The position numbers and the translations under genes were made by a program. Shown here one piece after another: positions 53,071-60,632 of a DNA stretch of 64,000 nucleotides; position 1 is the first letter of the stretch; every line of letters begins with the position of its first letter. The stretch comes from Stutzerimonas kunmingensis. GTDB taxonomy: Bacteria > Pseudomonadota > Gammaproteobacteria > Pseudomonadales > Pseudomonadaceae. The stretch covers positions 4,650,001 to 4,714,000 of the forward strand of contig NZ_CP090366.1 in assembly GCF_021432085.1 (NCBI RefSeq). Reading direction: 5' to 3'. The notes beneath the pieces are model-generated. The model saw only the letters and a list, made by a program, of their open reading frames with translations, searched no databases and was not told the origin of the DNA.

Positions 53071-54033
53071 CTACACGCCACCTCGTGTCGCGGCAGGTTC
53101 GAGGCTGACCCACCAGGCCATGCGCCGCTCGATTCGCACCGGCAGCGTCGCCGCCAGCGCATCCAGCACACGCTCGGTGTCACCGAGGGGAAAGGCGCCG
53201 ACCACCCGCAGATCGGCGATACGCGGATCGCAACCGAGATAGCCGTGTCGATAGCGCGACAGTTCGACGAGGAAATCCTCCAGCCGCTGGTTGTCGGCCA
53301 GTAATACGCCGCTCGCCCAGGCCTGATGTTCGGCGCGGGCCGCTGACAAGGGGGCGATGTGCCGGCGACTGAAATCGGTCTGCTGCCCGGCCGCCACACG
53401 GGTGATGCCTAAGCCATCCAGCTGGATATCCACAACGCCGGCGAACACGCTCAGCCGGGTATGGCCATCTTCCTGGCGCAGCGAGAAACGCGCGGCCTGT
53501 TCGCTGCGCACGCGACCTTCACGACTGGTCAGCAGCAACGGCCGCCCGCCTTGGCTGGGCGAGGCATCGACAAGCAGCTCACCGCGGTAAAGCGCCAGCC
53601 TGCGCGCGGTCGCGTCGTCGGCAATATCCACCGCGGTATCGGTGTTCAGCCAGAGCTGCGAGCCATCAGTCAGGCGCAGGTCGCGCACCTCACCAACCGC
53701 GGTTCGCTCATCGGCCGTCCACTGTCGCCAGGGCAGCGATCCGCCGGCCAGGCTCAGTGCCGCGCCGCCACAAAGCACGGACAGCACCTTCAGTGCCTGG
53801 CGACGGTTCGATTGGCGGCTGTGCAACATCGCGCCGGCAGTGCGCCCGACGGCATCGTCGGCCAGCGGCTGGAACTGGCCACTGATGCGTTCGACCCTAG
53901 CCCACGCGCGGGCATGCTCCGGCTGTTCCAGCCACGCGTTCCAGGCCTGGCGCTCGCCAGCGCTGGCCGCACCGGACTGCAACACGGCAAACCATTTCGC
54001 CGCTTCCTGCAGCACGCGGTAATCGATGCCCAT
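53071..54033 (-). CDS. FecR-family anti-sigma/sigma regulator
   Basis: Inner-membrane signal transducer of 320 residues. The N-terminal cytoplasmic DUF4880-like part (EAAKWFAVLQSGAASAGERQ then AWNAWLEQPEHARAWARVE) binds the sigma factor. A single helix lies at about 90-108, then the periplasmic FecR domain (VGEVRDLRLTDGSQLWLNTD) and a C-terminal STN-like part. It receives the receptor signal and controls the ECF sigma factor encoded just before it. The ATG at 54033 overlaps the sigma stop by one base. Confidence 0.93.
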   Translation of the reverse strand: MGIDYRVLQEAAKWFAVLQSGAASAGERQAWNAWLEQPEHARAWARVERISGQFQPLADDAVGRTAGAMLHSRQSNRRQALKVLSVLCGGAALSLAGGSLPWRQWTADERTAVGEVRDLRLTDGSQLWLNTDTAVDIADDATARRLALYRGELLVDASPSQGGRPLLLTSREGRVRSEQAARFSLRQEDGHTRLSVFAGVVDIQLDGLGITRVAAGQQTDFSRRHIAPLSAARAEHQAWASGVLLADNQRLEDFLVELSRYRHGYLGCDPRIADLRVVGAFPLGDTERVLDALAATLPVRIERRMAWWVSLEPAATRGGV

Positions 54034-54548
54034 CAGTCCTCCGCCACCAGCAGCAGGCAATGCAACATGGCCTGAGCCATGTACTTCTTCACCATCCGCT
54101 CGGAAACGCCGAGTTCGATGGCGATTGCGGCGTAGGTCATGCCCTGCAGCTGCGACATGAGAAAGGCGCTGCGCACCTTCGCCGGCAGCTGGGCCAGCAT
54201 GGCGTCGACCTGCAGCAAGGTTTCGACGATCAACGCCTGGGATTCCGGCGATGGCGCCACGGGCTCGGGTTGCAGTGCCAGCGCATCAAGATAGGCCTGC
54301 TCGATCTGTCGGCGCCGCCAATGGTTGATCAACAGGCCCTTGGCGATGGTATGCAGGTAGGCTCTGGGTTCGCGGATGGCGCCCATGTCCTGATCCTTGG
54401 TCATCACCCGCACGAAGGTGTCCTGCGCGAGGTCGGCCGCCCTCTGATTACAGCCCAGCTGACGCCGCAGCCAGCCGTTAAGCCAGCCGTTATGCTCGGC
54501 ATAGAGCCGATGCAGCATCTGCTGTCGAACCATACCTTCAATTGCCAT
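54033..54548 (-). CDS. FecI-like ECF sigma factor
   Basis: ECF sigma factor of 171 residues. Region 2 has DLAQDTFVRVM and AYLHTIAKGLLINHWRRR; region 4 has LPAKVRSAFLMSQLQGMTY then ELGVSERMVKKYMAQAM, the recognition helix. It should direct RNA polymerase to the receptor gene when the siderophore is sensed. GGGAGG precedes the ATG at 54548; an ATG at 54560 is in frame. A Fur-like box sits 22 bases upstream. Confidence 0.93.
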   Translation of the reverse strand: MAIEGMVRQQMLHRLYAEHNGWLNGWLRRQLGCNQRAADLAQDTFVRVMTKDQDMGAIREPRAYLHTIAKGLLINHWRRRQIEQAYLDALALQPEPVAPSPESQALIVETLLQVDAMLAQLPAKVRSAFLMSQLQGMTYAAIAIELGVSERMVKKYMAQAMLHCLLLVAED

Positions 54549-54569
54549 GCGGCCTCCCATGAGCGCTGC

Positions 54570-54593
54570 AAGCGTTAATGCTAACGCTTCTCA
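54570..54593 (-). promoter_or_regulatory. Fur-like box / perfect inverted repeat upstream of the sigma gene
   Basis: AAGCGTTA-ATGC-TAACGCTT (54570-54589) is a perfect 8-bp inverted repeat. Read on the minus strand, TGAGAAGCGTTAGCATTA (54593-54576) agrees at 14 of 18 positions with the Fur-type sequence TGAGAATGATTATCATTA. Iron-dependent repression of the sigma gene by Fur is expected for this system. Confidence 0.5.
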
Positions 54594-54715
54594 ACAGCAC
54601 AAATCCATCGGCAATCGCTGTATTACGTTCTTTTGTCGACCGACGTCCATTCGAGCACGGTGCAGAAAAAGCTCGACTAGGCTGAAGGAAACAACCCATC
54701 TCCGGAGGCACGCTC

Positions 54716-55243
54716 ATGACCCAACTGCCACGTCTGGCCGCTTTTGCGCTCCTCTCCCTGACGCTAATGCCCGCCCATGCGCAGCAGATCCTGCCGGGCC
54801 TCTGGGAATTCAGCAGCGGCGATATACAGGTGGATGGCCAGCAGATGCCGGGCATGGACGCGATGCTGGCGCAGATGGAGAACCTGCCCGCCGACCAGCG
54901 CCGGATGATGGAGGAGATGCTGGCCGCGCAGGGCGTGAAACTCGGCGGCAAGGGCGTACAAATCTGTCTGAGCAAGGCTCAGGTGGAGTCCGATGAGCTG
55001 CCCTTTCAGGATGACCCGGCCTGTACCCAGGAGATCACCGAGCGTGGCGACAAGCTGTGGAAATTCAGGTTCGAGTGCCCTGATGCCCGAGGTCAGGGCG
55101 AGACGCGCTTCATCAGCGACAAGGAGTTCGTCAGTACCGTGGAAAGTGAATACCGCCAAGGCACCGAGACCGGTACCTCGCGAATCGAATCCCACGCGCG
55201 CTGGATAGCGGACGATTGCGGCGCATTGAAACCGGCTCGGTAG
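54716..55243 (+). CDS. Exported DUF3617-domain protein
   Basis: A protein of 175 residues with a signal peptide (FALLSLTLMPAHAQ) and a DUF3617-type body: LPGLWEFSSGDIQVDGQQMP near the start, a Met-rich helix (MLAQMENL, RRMMEEMLAA), and three or more Cys in CLSKAQVES, CTQEITERG and FECPDARG. Located in the periplasm; function unknown. CGGAGG precedes the ATG. It diverges from the ECF sigma gene and stands alone. Confidence 0.85.
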   Translation: MTQLPRLAAFALLSLTLMPAHAQQILPGLWEFSSGDIQVDGQQMPGMDAMLAQMENLPADQRRMMEEMLAAQGVKLGGKGVQICLSKAQVESDELPFQDDPACTQEITERGDKLWKFRFECPDARGQGETRFISDKEFVSTVESEYRQGTETGTSRIESHARWIADDCGALKPAR

Positions 55244-55303
55244 AAGGCAACTGGGAAATCAGCCGGGGTTCCACGTGAAACCCCCATGGCTGCTGGGCGG
55301 GAG

Positions 55304-55666
55304 TCAGTTTTTCTCCCAACTACCTTGGTTGTTCTGCTCGCAAGCGGGCTGAAGAAAGCGCGCATCACTGGCGATGCCGTAATAGTGAATGTCCTGCCGG
55401 TACGGCATGTTCGACACCTGCGCGTTGCGGCAGACACCGAAGGCCCCGTCCGGGCAATGATCGACGAACTCGACTTCGACCTCGTGATCCTTCAACTGCG
55501 GCTGACAGAAGCCGGTGCGGAACAGCTCTGCGGGAATGTTGATGTTCGCCTGGCAAAGCTTCACTGCCACGCGGTCGTCGTGGCTGTTAATGACGCACGC
55601 TTCGGCCATCACGTCGCCAGCGACGAGCAGGCCGCACAGGGCTGTCAGCAAGAACGGTAACCGCAC
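55304..55666 (-). CDS. Small secreted Cys-containing protein, unknown
   Basis: A protein of 120 residues with a signal peptide (PFLLTALCGLLVAGDVMAEA). The mature part has Cys in EACVINSHDDR, KLCQANIN, GFCQPQ, VDHCPDG and FGVCRNA, probably disulfide-bonded, and ends PACEQNNQGSWEKN. The GTG at 55666 has AGGTG upstream; the frame is open to 55711. I do not recognise the family. It converges on the DUF3617 gene and diverges from the COG0523 GTPase. Confidence 0.72.
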   Translation of the reverse strand: MRLPFLLTALCGLLVAGDVMAEACVINSHDDRVAVKLCQANINIPAELFRTGFCQPQLKDHEVEVEFVDHCPDGAFGVCRNAQVSNMPYRQDIHYYGIASDARFLQPACEQNNQGSWEKN

Positions 55667-55736
55667 GATTTCACCTCTCCGAGAATCGCCGGCGACTTTA
55701 ACATGAGCCACCCGCCCCTTTCAGACCCAGCGCAAA

Positions 55737-56723
55737 ATGCGCACCATAGCCGCCATGCTCGAACATATCCCAACCCATGTCATCGGCGGCCCGCTCGGCG
55801 CCGGCAAAACCAGCCTGATTCGCCATCTGCTCGATCAGAAGCCAGCCGGCGAACGCTGGGCGGTGCTGATCAACGAGTTCGGCCAGATCGGGCTGGATGC
55901 CGCGTTACTGACGACCGAAGCAGACGGCATCAGCCTGGCGGAGATCCCCGGCGGCTGCCTGTGTTGTGTCAACGGCGTGCCGTTCCAGGTCGGCCTGGCG
56001 CGCCTGCTGCGTCAGGCAAAACCAGACCGCTTGCTGATCGAACCCTCCGGCCTGGGCCACCCGGCGGAATTGCTGCGGCAGCTCAGGCTACCGCCATGGC
56101 AGAACGTGCTGAGCGTCCAGCCAACCGTGCTGGTACTGGATGCCGCCGCCCTCAGCCGCGGCGAACCCCTGCCCGACAGCCAGCAGCAGGCCCTGGCCCA
56201 AGCCGGCCTGCTGCTGATGAACAAGAGCGAAACGCTGGACCAACCCAGCCGTACCCGACTGGCAGAGCAGCTGCCTGAGCAAACGCTTTACTGGACCACG
56301 CAAGGCCAGTTGCCCCTGGAACGCTTACCGGGTATCGGCGCTCGCGCCAGTGAAGCGACACGCGCGACCACACTGCCCAGCGGGTCGGCGACGCTGGCGC
56401 AGGTGTGGCTCGATCCGCGCCAGCCGATCTGCCAGGTTCAGGCGACAGCAGAGCACTGGAGCATCGGCTGGCGCTGGCACCCGAGCCAGCGTTTCGATCT
56501 CGGCCAGCTCTCGAAATGGCTGACGTGCTGGCCCTGCCGTCGCGCCAAGCTGGTAATTCACGGCCGCAGCGGTTGGCTGTCAGCCAACGCACTGGACGGT
56601 CAGGCGTTGGTCTTCAGGAGCAGCGAATGGCGGCGGGACTCAAGGATAGAGCTGATCTTCAGCGAACCTCAGTCGCAGGCGGAACTGCAACAGGGCATGG
56701 TCGAGTGCCTTATCGACGACTGA
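55737..56723 (+). CDS. COG0523 (CobW/YjiA-like) GTPase metallochaperone
   Basis: G3E GTPase of 328 residues. Walker A is GGPLGAGKTSLIRH, the metal-binding CxCC is in IPGGCLCCVNG, Walker B is near DRLLIEPSGLGHPAE and the base-recognition motif is LLMNKSE (NKxD-like with Ser-Glu). Members deliver metals such as zinc, cobalt or iron to client enzymes. A shorter start at ATG 55755 gives LEHIPTHVIGG; neither start has a good ribosome site. No Zur-like box is visible upstream, so zinc control is not supported here. Confidence 0.88.
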   Translation: MRTIAAMLEHIPTHVIGGPLGAGKTSLIRHLLDQKPAGERWAVLINEFGQIGLDAALLTTEADGISLAEIPGGCLCCVNGVPFQVGLARLLRQAKPDRLLIEPSGLGHPAELLRQLRLPPWQNVLSVQPTVLVLDAAALSRGEPLPDSQQQALAQAGLLLMNKSETLDQPSRTRLAEQLPEQTLYWTTQGQLPLERLPGIGARASEATRATTLPSGSATLAQVWLDPRQPICQVQATAEHWSIGWRWHPSQRFDLGQLSKWLTCWPCRRAKLVIHGRSGWLSANALDGQALVFRSSEWRRDSRIELIFSEPQSQAELQQGMVECLIDD

Positions 56724-56727
56724 CCTG

Positions 56728-57102
56728 TCATTCGCGGGGGCGGCGCCAGTCGTCCAATTGAATCACCCTCCCCGGCTCGTCGGCGGGCTGAAACGGATGC
56801 GCCGCCAGTTCGATACGACCGATCTGCGCACCGAACATGACGATGGTGCCGGGGTGGCGCTGCTCACCAGTGACGGTGAACTCGAAACCGTAGATACGCG
56901 CGAGCCGGCGCTGGCCGCGTGCATCCGGCAACAGCGTCAGCTTGCGAAAGGCCACATTGCCGTCGAGCAATTCCACATCGAGCTTCTGGCAGTGCCGGCG
57001 CACCGCCTGCAGGGCGCGCTCGCGAATACCGTGGGAGTGCCACAGCCAGGCGCTGGCGGCAGCCAGCAGCATGAACAGAAACAGATTGCTCAGAGTCAGC
57101 AT
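56728..57102 (-). CDS. DUF3301-like membrane-anchored protein
   Basis: A protein of 124 residues. One N-terminal helix (LTLSNLFLFMLLAAASAWLW) is followed by IRERALQAVRRHCQKLDVEL and YGFEFTVTGEQRHPGTIVMF, the DUF3301 pattern. The function is unknown. The ATG at 57102 is chosen so that the helix opens the protein. It converges on the GTPase gene with four bases between stops. Confidence 0.83.
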   Translation of the reverse strand: MLTLSNLFLFMLLAAASAWLWHSHGIRERALQAVRRHCQKLDVELLDGNVAFRKLTLLPDARGQRRLARIYGFEFTVTGEQRHPGTIVMFGAQIGRIELAAHPFQPADEPGRVIQLDDWRRPRE

Positions 57103-57184
57103 GAAGTAATGGAAAGTGTCCGGCGGGCGCACAGCTTAACAGGCCGTCGCGGCGACGCCGTGTCGATACCGTCGTATATCTGCT

Positions 57185-57595
57185 TCAGCTTTCCAGCCAG
57201 ACGTCGCGCGCCCAATGCCAGACGGTCTCCCAGGTTTCCTCATCGGTCAGCTCGCAGTCGTCGCCGTCCCACAGGGTGACTTCGCCTTCCAGATCGACCA
57301 CGTAATAGTCGCGCCCGTCCTGGCAGATCGGGATCAGGTCGCGCGGCACGCCGGCATCCCAGGCATTGGCGGCGACTTCCGGCAGGTAGGTGTGTGACTG
57401 CGGATCGGTGGCGGTGACCGGCTCCAGGCGCCCGTAAATCACATCGCTGACCTGAAGCAGGAACTCGCGCAGGCCGAACGGGAGGTTGATCAACAGCTGT
57501 TCCTCGATCTCCACCAAGAGATCGTCGTCGGGCAGTTCCAGCGGTACCGGCACCGGCTCGTTGAGCTCGCGCAGCTGTTCGATGACTTCTTCCAC
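57185..57595 (-). CDS. SMI1/KNR4-like acidic protein
   Basis: A cytoplasmic acidic protein of 136 residues. The pattern matches the SMI1/KNR4 (SUKH) fold: LLVEIEEQLLINLPFGLREF, the strand-turn around GRDYYVVDLEGEVTLWDGDD, and WHWARDVWLES at the end. Some SUKH proteins are immunity proteins of contact toxins, but no toxin gene adjoins it, and many chromosomal copies are of unknown role. The 227-base gap after it leads to the phytochrome operon. Confidence 0.8.
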   Translation of the reverse strand: MEEVIEQLRELNEPVPVPLELPDDDLLVEIEEQLLINLPFGLREFLLQVSDVIYGRLEPVTATDPQSHTYLPEVAANAWDAGVPRDLIPICQDGRDYYVVDLEGEVTLWDGDDCELTDEETWETVWHWARDVWLES

Positions 57596-57822
57596 ACCCC
57601 ACCTCCTGTCGTATGCCCCTGGGCAAGGCCCGTTTATACAGCCCGCCGGATTGGCGAGCTAGTTCTGTCGCGTTAAAGTGCATGGCCTAGCGAAACGCTC
57701 GGTTAAGACCTTCACAGCGACTTGCCCGATTCAGTACGCACAATTGCGGAATTTTAGGTAGCAATTTGCATTGGTGCCTGCCAGACACGTCTGGTCCGCT
57801 CGGACCTGAACAAGGACACGCA

Positions 57823-60093
57823 ATGACCACTACCGAAGCCCAGGAATTGCTCCAGGCCATCGACCGATGCGCCGACGAGCCGATCCATATCCCCGGTAGC
57901 ATCCAGCCCCATGGCTTCCTGCTGGTGGTCAGCGAACCCGAACTGCGCGTGCAGCAGGCCAGTGAAAACGTTCAGCACTGGCTCGGAATCGACGCCCGCT
58001 CGCTACTCGGTCAGCCACTGTCGAACCTGCTGCCCACCGCACGCCTCGAAGCCGGTCTCACGGCACTGAGCGAAGACGACCACAACCCCTTTCACCTGAG
58101 CGATGTGAGCATCGGTCTCACTGGTGTCGCCGGCCAGGCGTTCGCCCTGCTCGGCCATCGCCATCGCGGCCAGCTGATCCTCGAATTCGAACGCGCGGAA
58201 ACCTCGGGCCAGGCCTACGACACCCTCTACCCGCTGATGCGCACCTTCGTCGCCCAGCTGCAGGACAGCCGCGAGCTCGAAGCGCTCTGCCAACTGGCGG
58301 TTCGGGAGGTCAAGCGCATCACCGGCTTCGGCCGCGTCAAAGCCTATCGCTTCGATGCCGAAGACAACGGCGTGGTGCTGGCAGAGGTCGCCGACCCCGG
58401 CTATCCAAGCTACCTCGGGCTGTGCTTCCCGGCCGCCGACATTCCTCAGCAGGCGCGCCGGCTGTATCGCGAGAACCTGATCCGGGTGATCCAGGATGCC
58501 AACTATCAACCCTCGCCACTGGTGCCGGCGCTCAATCCGGTCTCCGGCGCGCCACTGGACCTGAGCTTCGCCGCATTGCGCAGCGTTTCCCCGGTGCATC
58601 TGCAGTACATGCGCAACATGGGCACGCTGGCGTCGATGTCGATCTCCATCGTCATTCGCGACCGCCTCTGGGGGCTGATCTCCTGCCATGATGCCGAACC
58701 GCGTGCGGTCAGCTACCAGACCCGCACCGCCTGCGAGCTGCTCGGCCGCATCCTCTCGCTGCAGATCGAGGCGAGGGAAAGCGAGACCCTCGCGCAGCGC
58801 AAGCTGGAACTGCGCCACCAGATCGTCCACCTGCTCGCGGCGATGGCCGATCGCGACAGCGTGGTCGAGGGTTTCCGCCATCTCCCCGAGGTGGTGCTGG
58901 GGTTCGCCGGTGCCGACGGCGCGGCGATCATCTCCGCCGACAAGTGCGAAACCGTCGGCGACACGCCGGAGCATGAACAGATCCTGCAGCTGGCGCAGTG
59001 GCTGGGCGAACGGCGCGACGAGCTGGTCTTCCACAGTGACTGCGTCGGCCGCGACATCCCCGGCATGCCGGCGCTCGCCGAGCGCTGTGCCGGGGTCATG
59101 GCCATCTCCATCTCGCGCCTGCACGCGCACTATCTGATCTGGTTTCGCCACGAGCAGATCAAGACCGTCAACTGGGCCGGTCAGCCGGAAAAACAGATCG
59201 ACCGTCAGAGCGGTGCGCTCACTCCGCGACACAGCTTCGAACAATGGCAGGAAACCCTGCGCGGCTATGCGCAGCCCTGGGATCAGGTGGTGATCGAGGG
59301 CGCGCTGGAGTTGCGCAATGCGGTGCTCGGTATCGTCTTGCGCAAAGCCGAGGAAATGGCCCAGCTGGCCGGCGAGTTGCGCGCCAGCAACAAGGAGCTG
59401 GAGGCCTTCTCCTACAGCGTGTCCCACGACCTGCGCGCACCGCTGCGGCACATCGCCGGCTACACCGAGCTGCTCAGCGAGATGGAAAGCAAGCAGTTGA
59501 GCGAACGCGGGATGCGCTTTCTCGACAACATCGCCGACGCTGCACGCTTTGCCGGCACGCTGGTGGACAACCTGCTGAGCTTCTCGCAGATGGGCCGTTC
59601 GGCATTGCGGCTGTCGGATGTCGACCTCGGTGCGCTGGTCGCCTCGATCCGCCAAGAGCTGGCACCCGACTGCGAAGATCGCCAGATCGAATGGCACCTG
59701 TTGCCGATGCCGATCGTCGTCGCCGATGCCGCCTTCATTCATATGGTGCTGCGCAACCTGATCGATAATGCGGTCAAGTACAGCCGCACCCGTGAGGTGG
59801 CCGTCATCGAAGTGGGCGCCGAACAGCGCGCCGGCGAGGTGGTGGTCTACGTGCGCGACAACGGCGTCGGCTTCGACATGCAGTACTCGAGCAAGCTGTT
59901 CGGCGTGTTCCAGCGCTTGCACCGTATGGAGGAATTCGAAGGCACCGGCATCGGCCTGGCGAGCGTGCGCCGCATCATCGAGCGCCACGATGGCCAGGTC
60001 TGGGCCGAAGGCCAGCTGGACAAGGGCGCCACGTTCTACTTCTCACTCCCCAAACTGTCCTACACATCGCCCCTCCTGGACCGAGACATCTGA
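57823..60093 (+). CDS. bphP: Bacteriophytochrome histidine kinase
   Basis: Red/far-red photoreceptor kinase of 756 residues. PAS-GAF-PHY core: biliverdin-linking Cys16 in RCADEPIHIPGSIQPHG, Asp206-Ile-Pro in AADIPQQARRLY, His259 in RSVSPVHLQYMRNMG, and the PHY tongue Pro468-Arg-His-Ser-Phe472. All four are the conserved chromophore-pocket features (Asp207, His260 and PRxSF in Deinococcus BphP). HisKA has His535 in YSVSHDLRAPLRHIAGY and an HWE-unlike ordinary HATPase_c follows. AAGGA precedes the ATG at 57823. Its stop overlaps the next receiver by one base. The heme oxygenase for its chromophore ends the operon at 63031. Confidence 0.96.
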   Translation: MTTTEAQELLQAIDRCADEPIHIPGSIQPHGFLLVVSEPELRVQQASENVQHWLGIDARSLLGQPLSNLLPTARLEAGLTALSEDDHNPFHLSDVSIGLTGVAGQAFALLGHRHRGQLILEFERAETSGQAYDTLYPLMRTFVAQLQDSRELEALCQLAVREVKRITGFGRVKAYRFDAEDNGVVLAEVADPGYPSYLGLCFPAADIPQQARRLYRENLIRVIQDANYQPSPLVPALNPVSGAPLDLSFAALRSVSPVHLQYMRNMGTLASMSISIVIRDRLWGLISCHDAEPRAVSYQTRTACELLGRILSLQIEARESETLAQRKLELRHQIVHLLAAMADRDSVVEGFRHLPEVVLGFAGADGAAIISADKCETVGDTPEHEQILQLAQWLGERRDELVFHSDCVGRDIPGMPALAERCAGVMAISISRLHAHYLIWFRHEQIKTVNWAGQPEKQIDRQSGALTPRHSFEQWQETLRGYAQPWDQVVIEGALELRNAVLGIVLRKAEEMAQLAGELRASNKELEAFSYSVSHDLRAPLRHIAGYTELLSEMESKQLSERGMRFLDNIADAARFAGTLVDNLLSFSQMGRSALRLSDVDLGALVASIRQELAPDCEDRQIEWHLLPMPIVVADAAFIHMVLRNLIDNAVKYSRTREVAVIEVGAEQRAGEVVVYVRDNGVGFDMQYSSKLFGVFQRLHRMEEFEGTGIGLASVRRIIERHDGQVWAEGQLDKGATFYFSLPKLSYTSPLLDRDI

Positions 60094-60566
60094 TGCTCAA
60101 ACCGATACTGCTGGTCGAAGACAATCCCCACGACCTGGAACTCACCCTGATCGCGCTGGAGCGCAGCCAGCTGGCCAATGAAGTGGTGATCATGCGTGAC
60201 GGTGCCGAGGCGCTGAGCTATCTGCAGCGCACCGGCGCCTACGCCGATCGTGCCGATGGCAATCCGGCAGTGCTGCTGCTGGACCTGAAACTGCCCAAGG
60301 TCGACGGCCTGGAAGTGCTCAAGACCGTACGTGAGACCGCCGAGTTGCGCAGCATTCCGGTGGTCATGCTGACCTCCTCGCGGGAGGAACCCGACCTGAT
60401 GAAAGCCTACGAGCTCGGGGTGAACGCTTACGTCGTCAAACCGGTCGAATTCAAAGATTTTGTCGCCGCAATCTCCGACCTCGGCATCTTCTGGGCCGTG
60501 CTCAACGAGCCGCCACCCGGTTCGCTGCGACTCAAGCGCGCGCGCAACAAAGACGAAAAGAACTGA
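60093..60566 (+). CDS. Phytochrome-associated response regulator (Rcp1-like)
   Basis: Single receiver of 157 residues, longer than CheY through inserts typical of regulators paired with phytochromes (QRTGAYADRADGNP, and a basic tail RLKRARNKDEKN). It has LLVEDNPHDLEL, the Asp acceptor in VLLLDLKLPKVDG, Thr/Ser in VMLTSSRE and Lys in YVVKPVEF. The start overlaps the bphP stop (TGATG), so it is the direct partner. There is no output domain. Confidence 0.95.
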   Translation: MLKPILLVEDNPHDLELTLIALERSQLANEVVIMRDGAEALSYLQRTGAYADRADGNPAVLLLDLKLPKVDGLEVLKTVRETAELRSIPVVMLTSSREEPDLMKAYELGVNAYVVKPVEFKDFVAAISDLGIFWAVLNEPPPGSLRLKRARNKDEKN

Positions 60567-60632
60567 ACGAGCATTGCCGGCCCGCGCCTGGCTGGCCGTT
60601 TCAATGATTCGTGCTTCCTCGACAGGATGGAT

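Noticed and set aside
55304-55666. Assignment as a respiratory complex I subunit
   Set aside because: Similar small exported proteins are sometimes so named, but the signal peptide and Cys pattern do not fit any complex I subunit.
57185-57595. Immunity gene of a contact-dependent toxin pair
   Set aside because: No toxin, Rhs, CDI or VgrG gene lies within the window near it; only the fold supports the idea.
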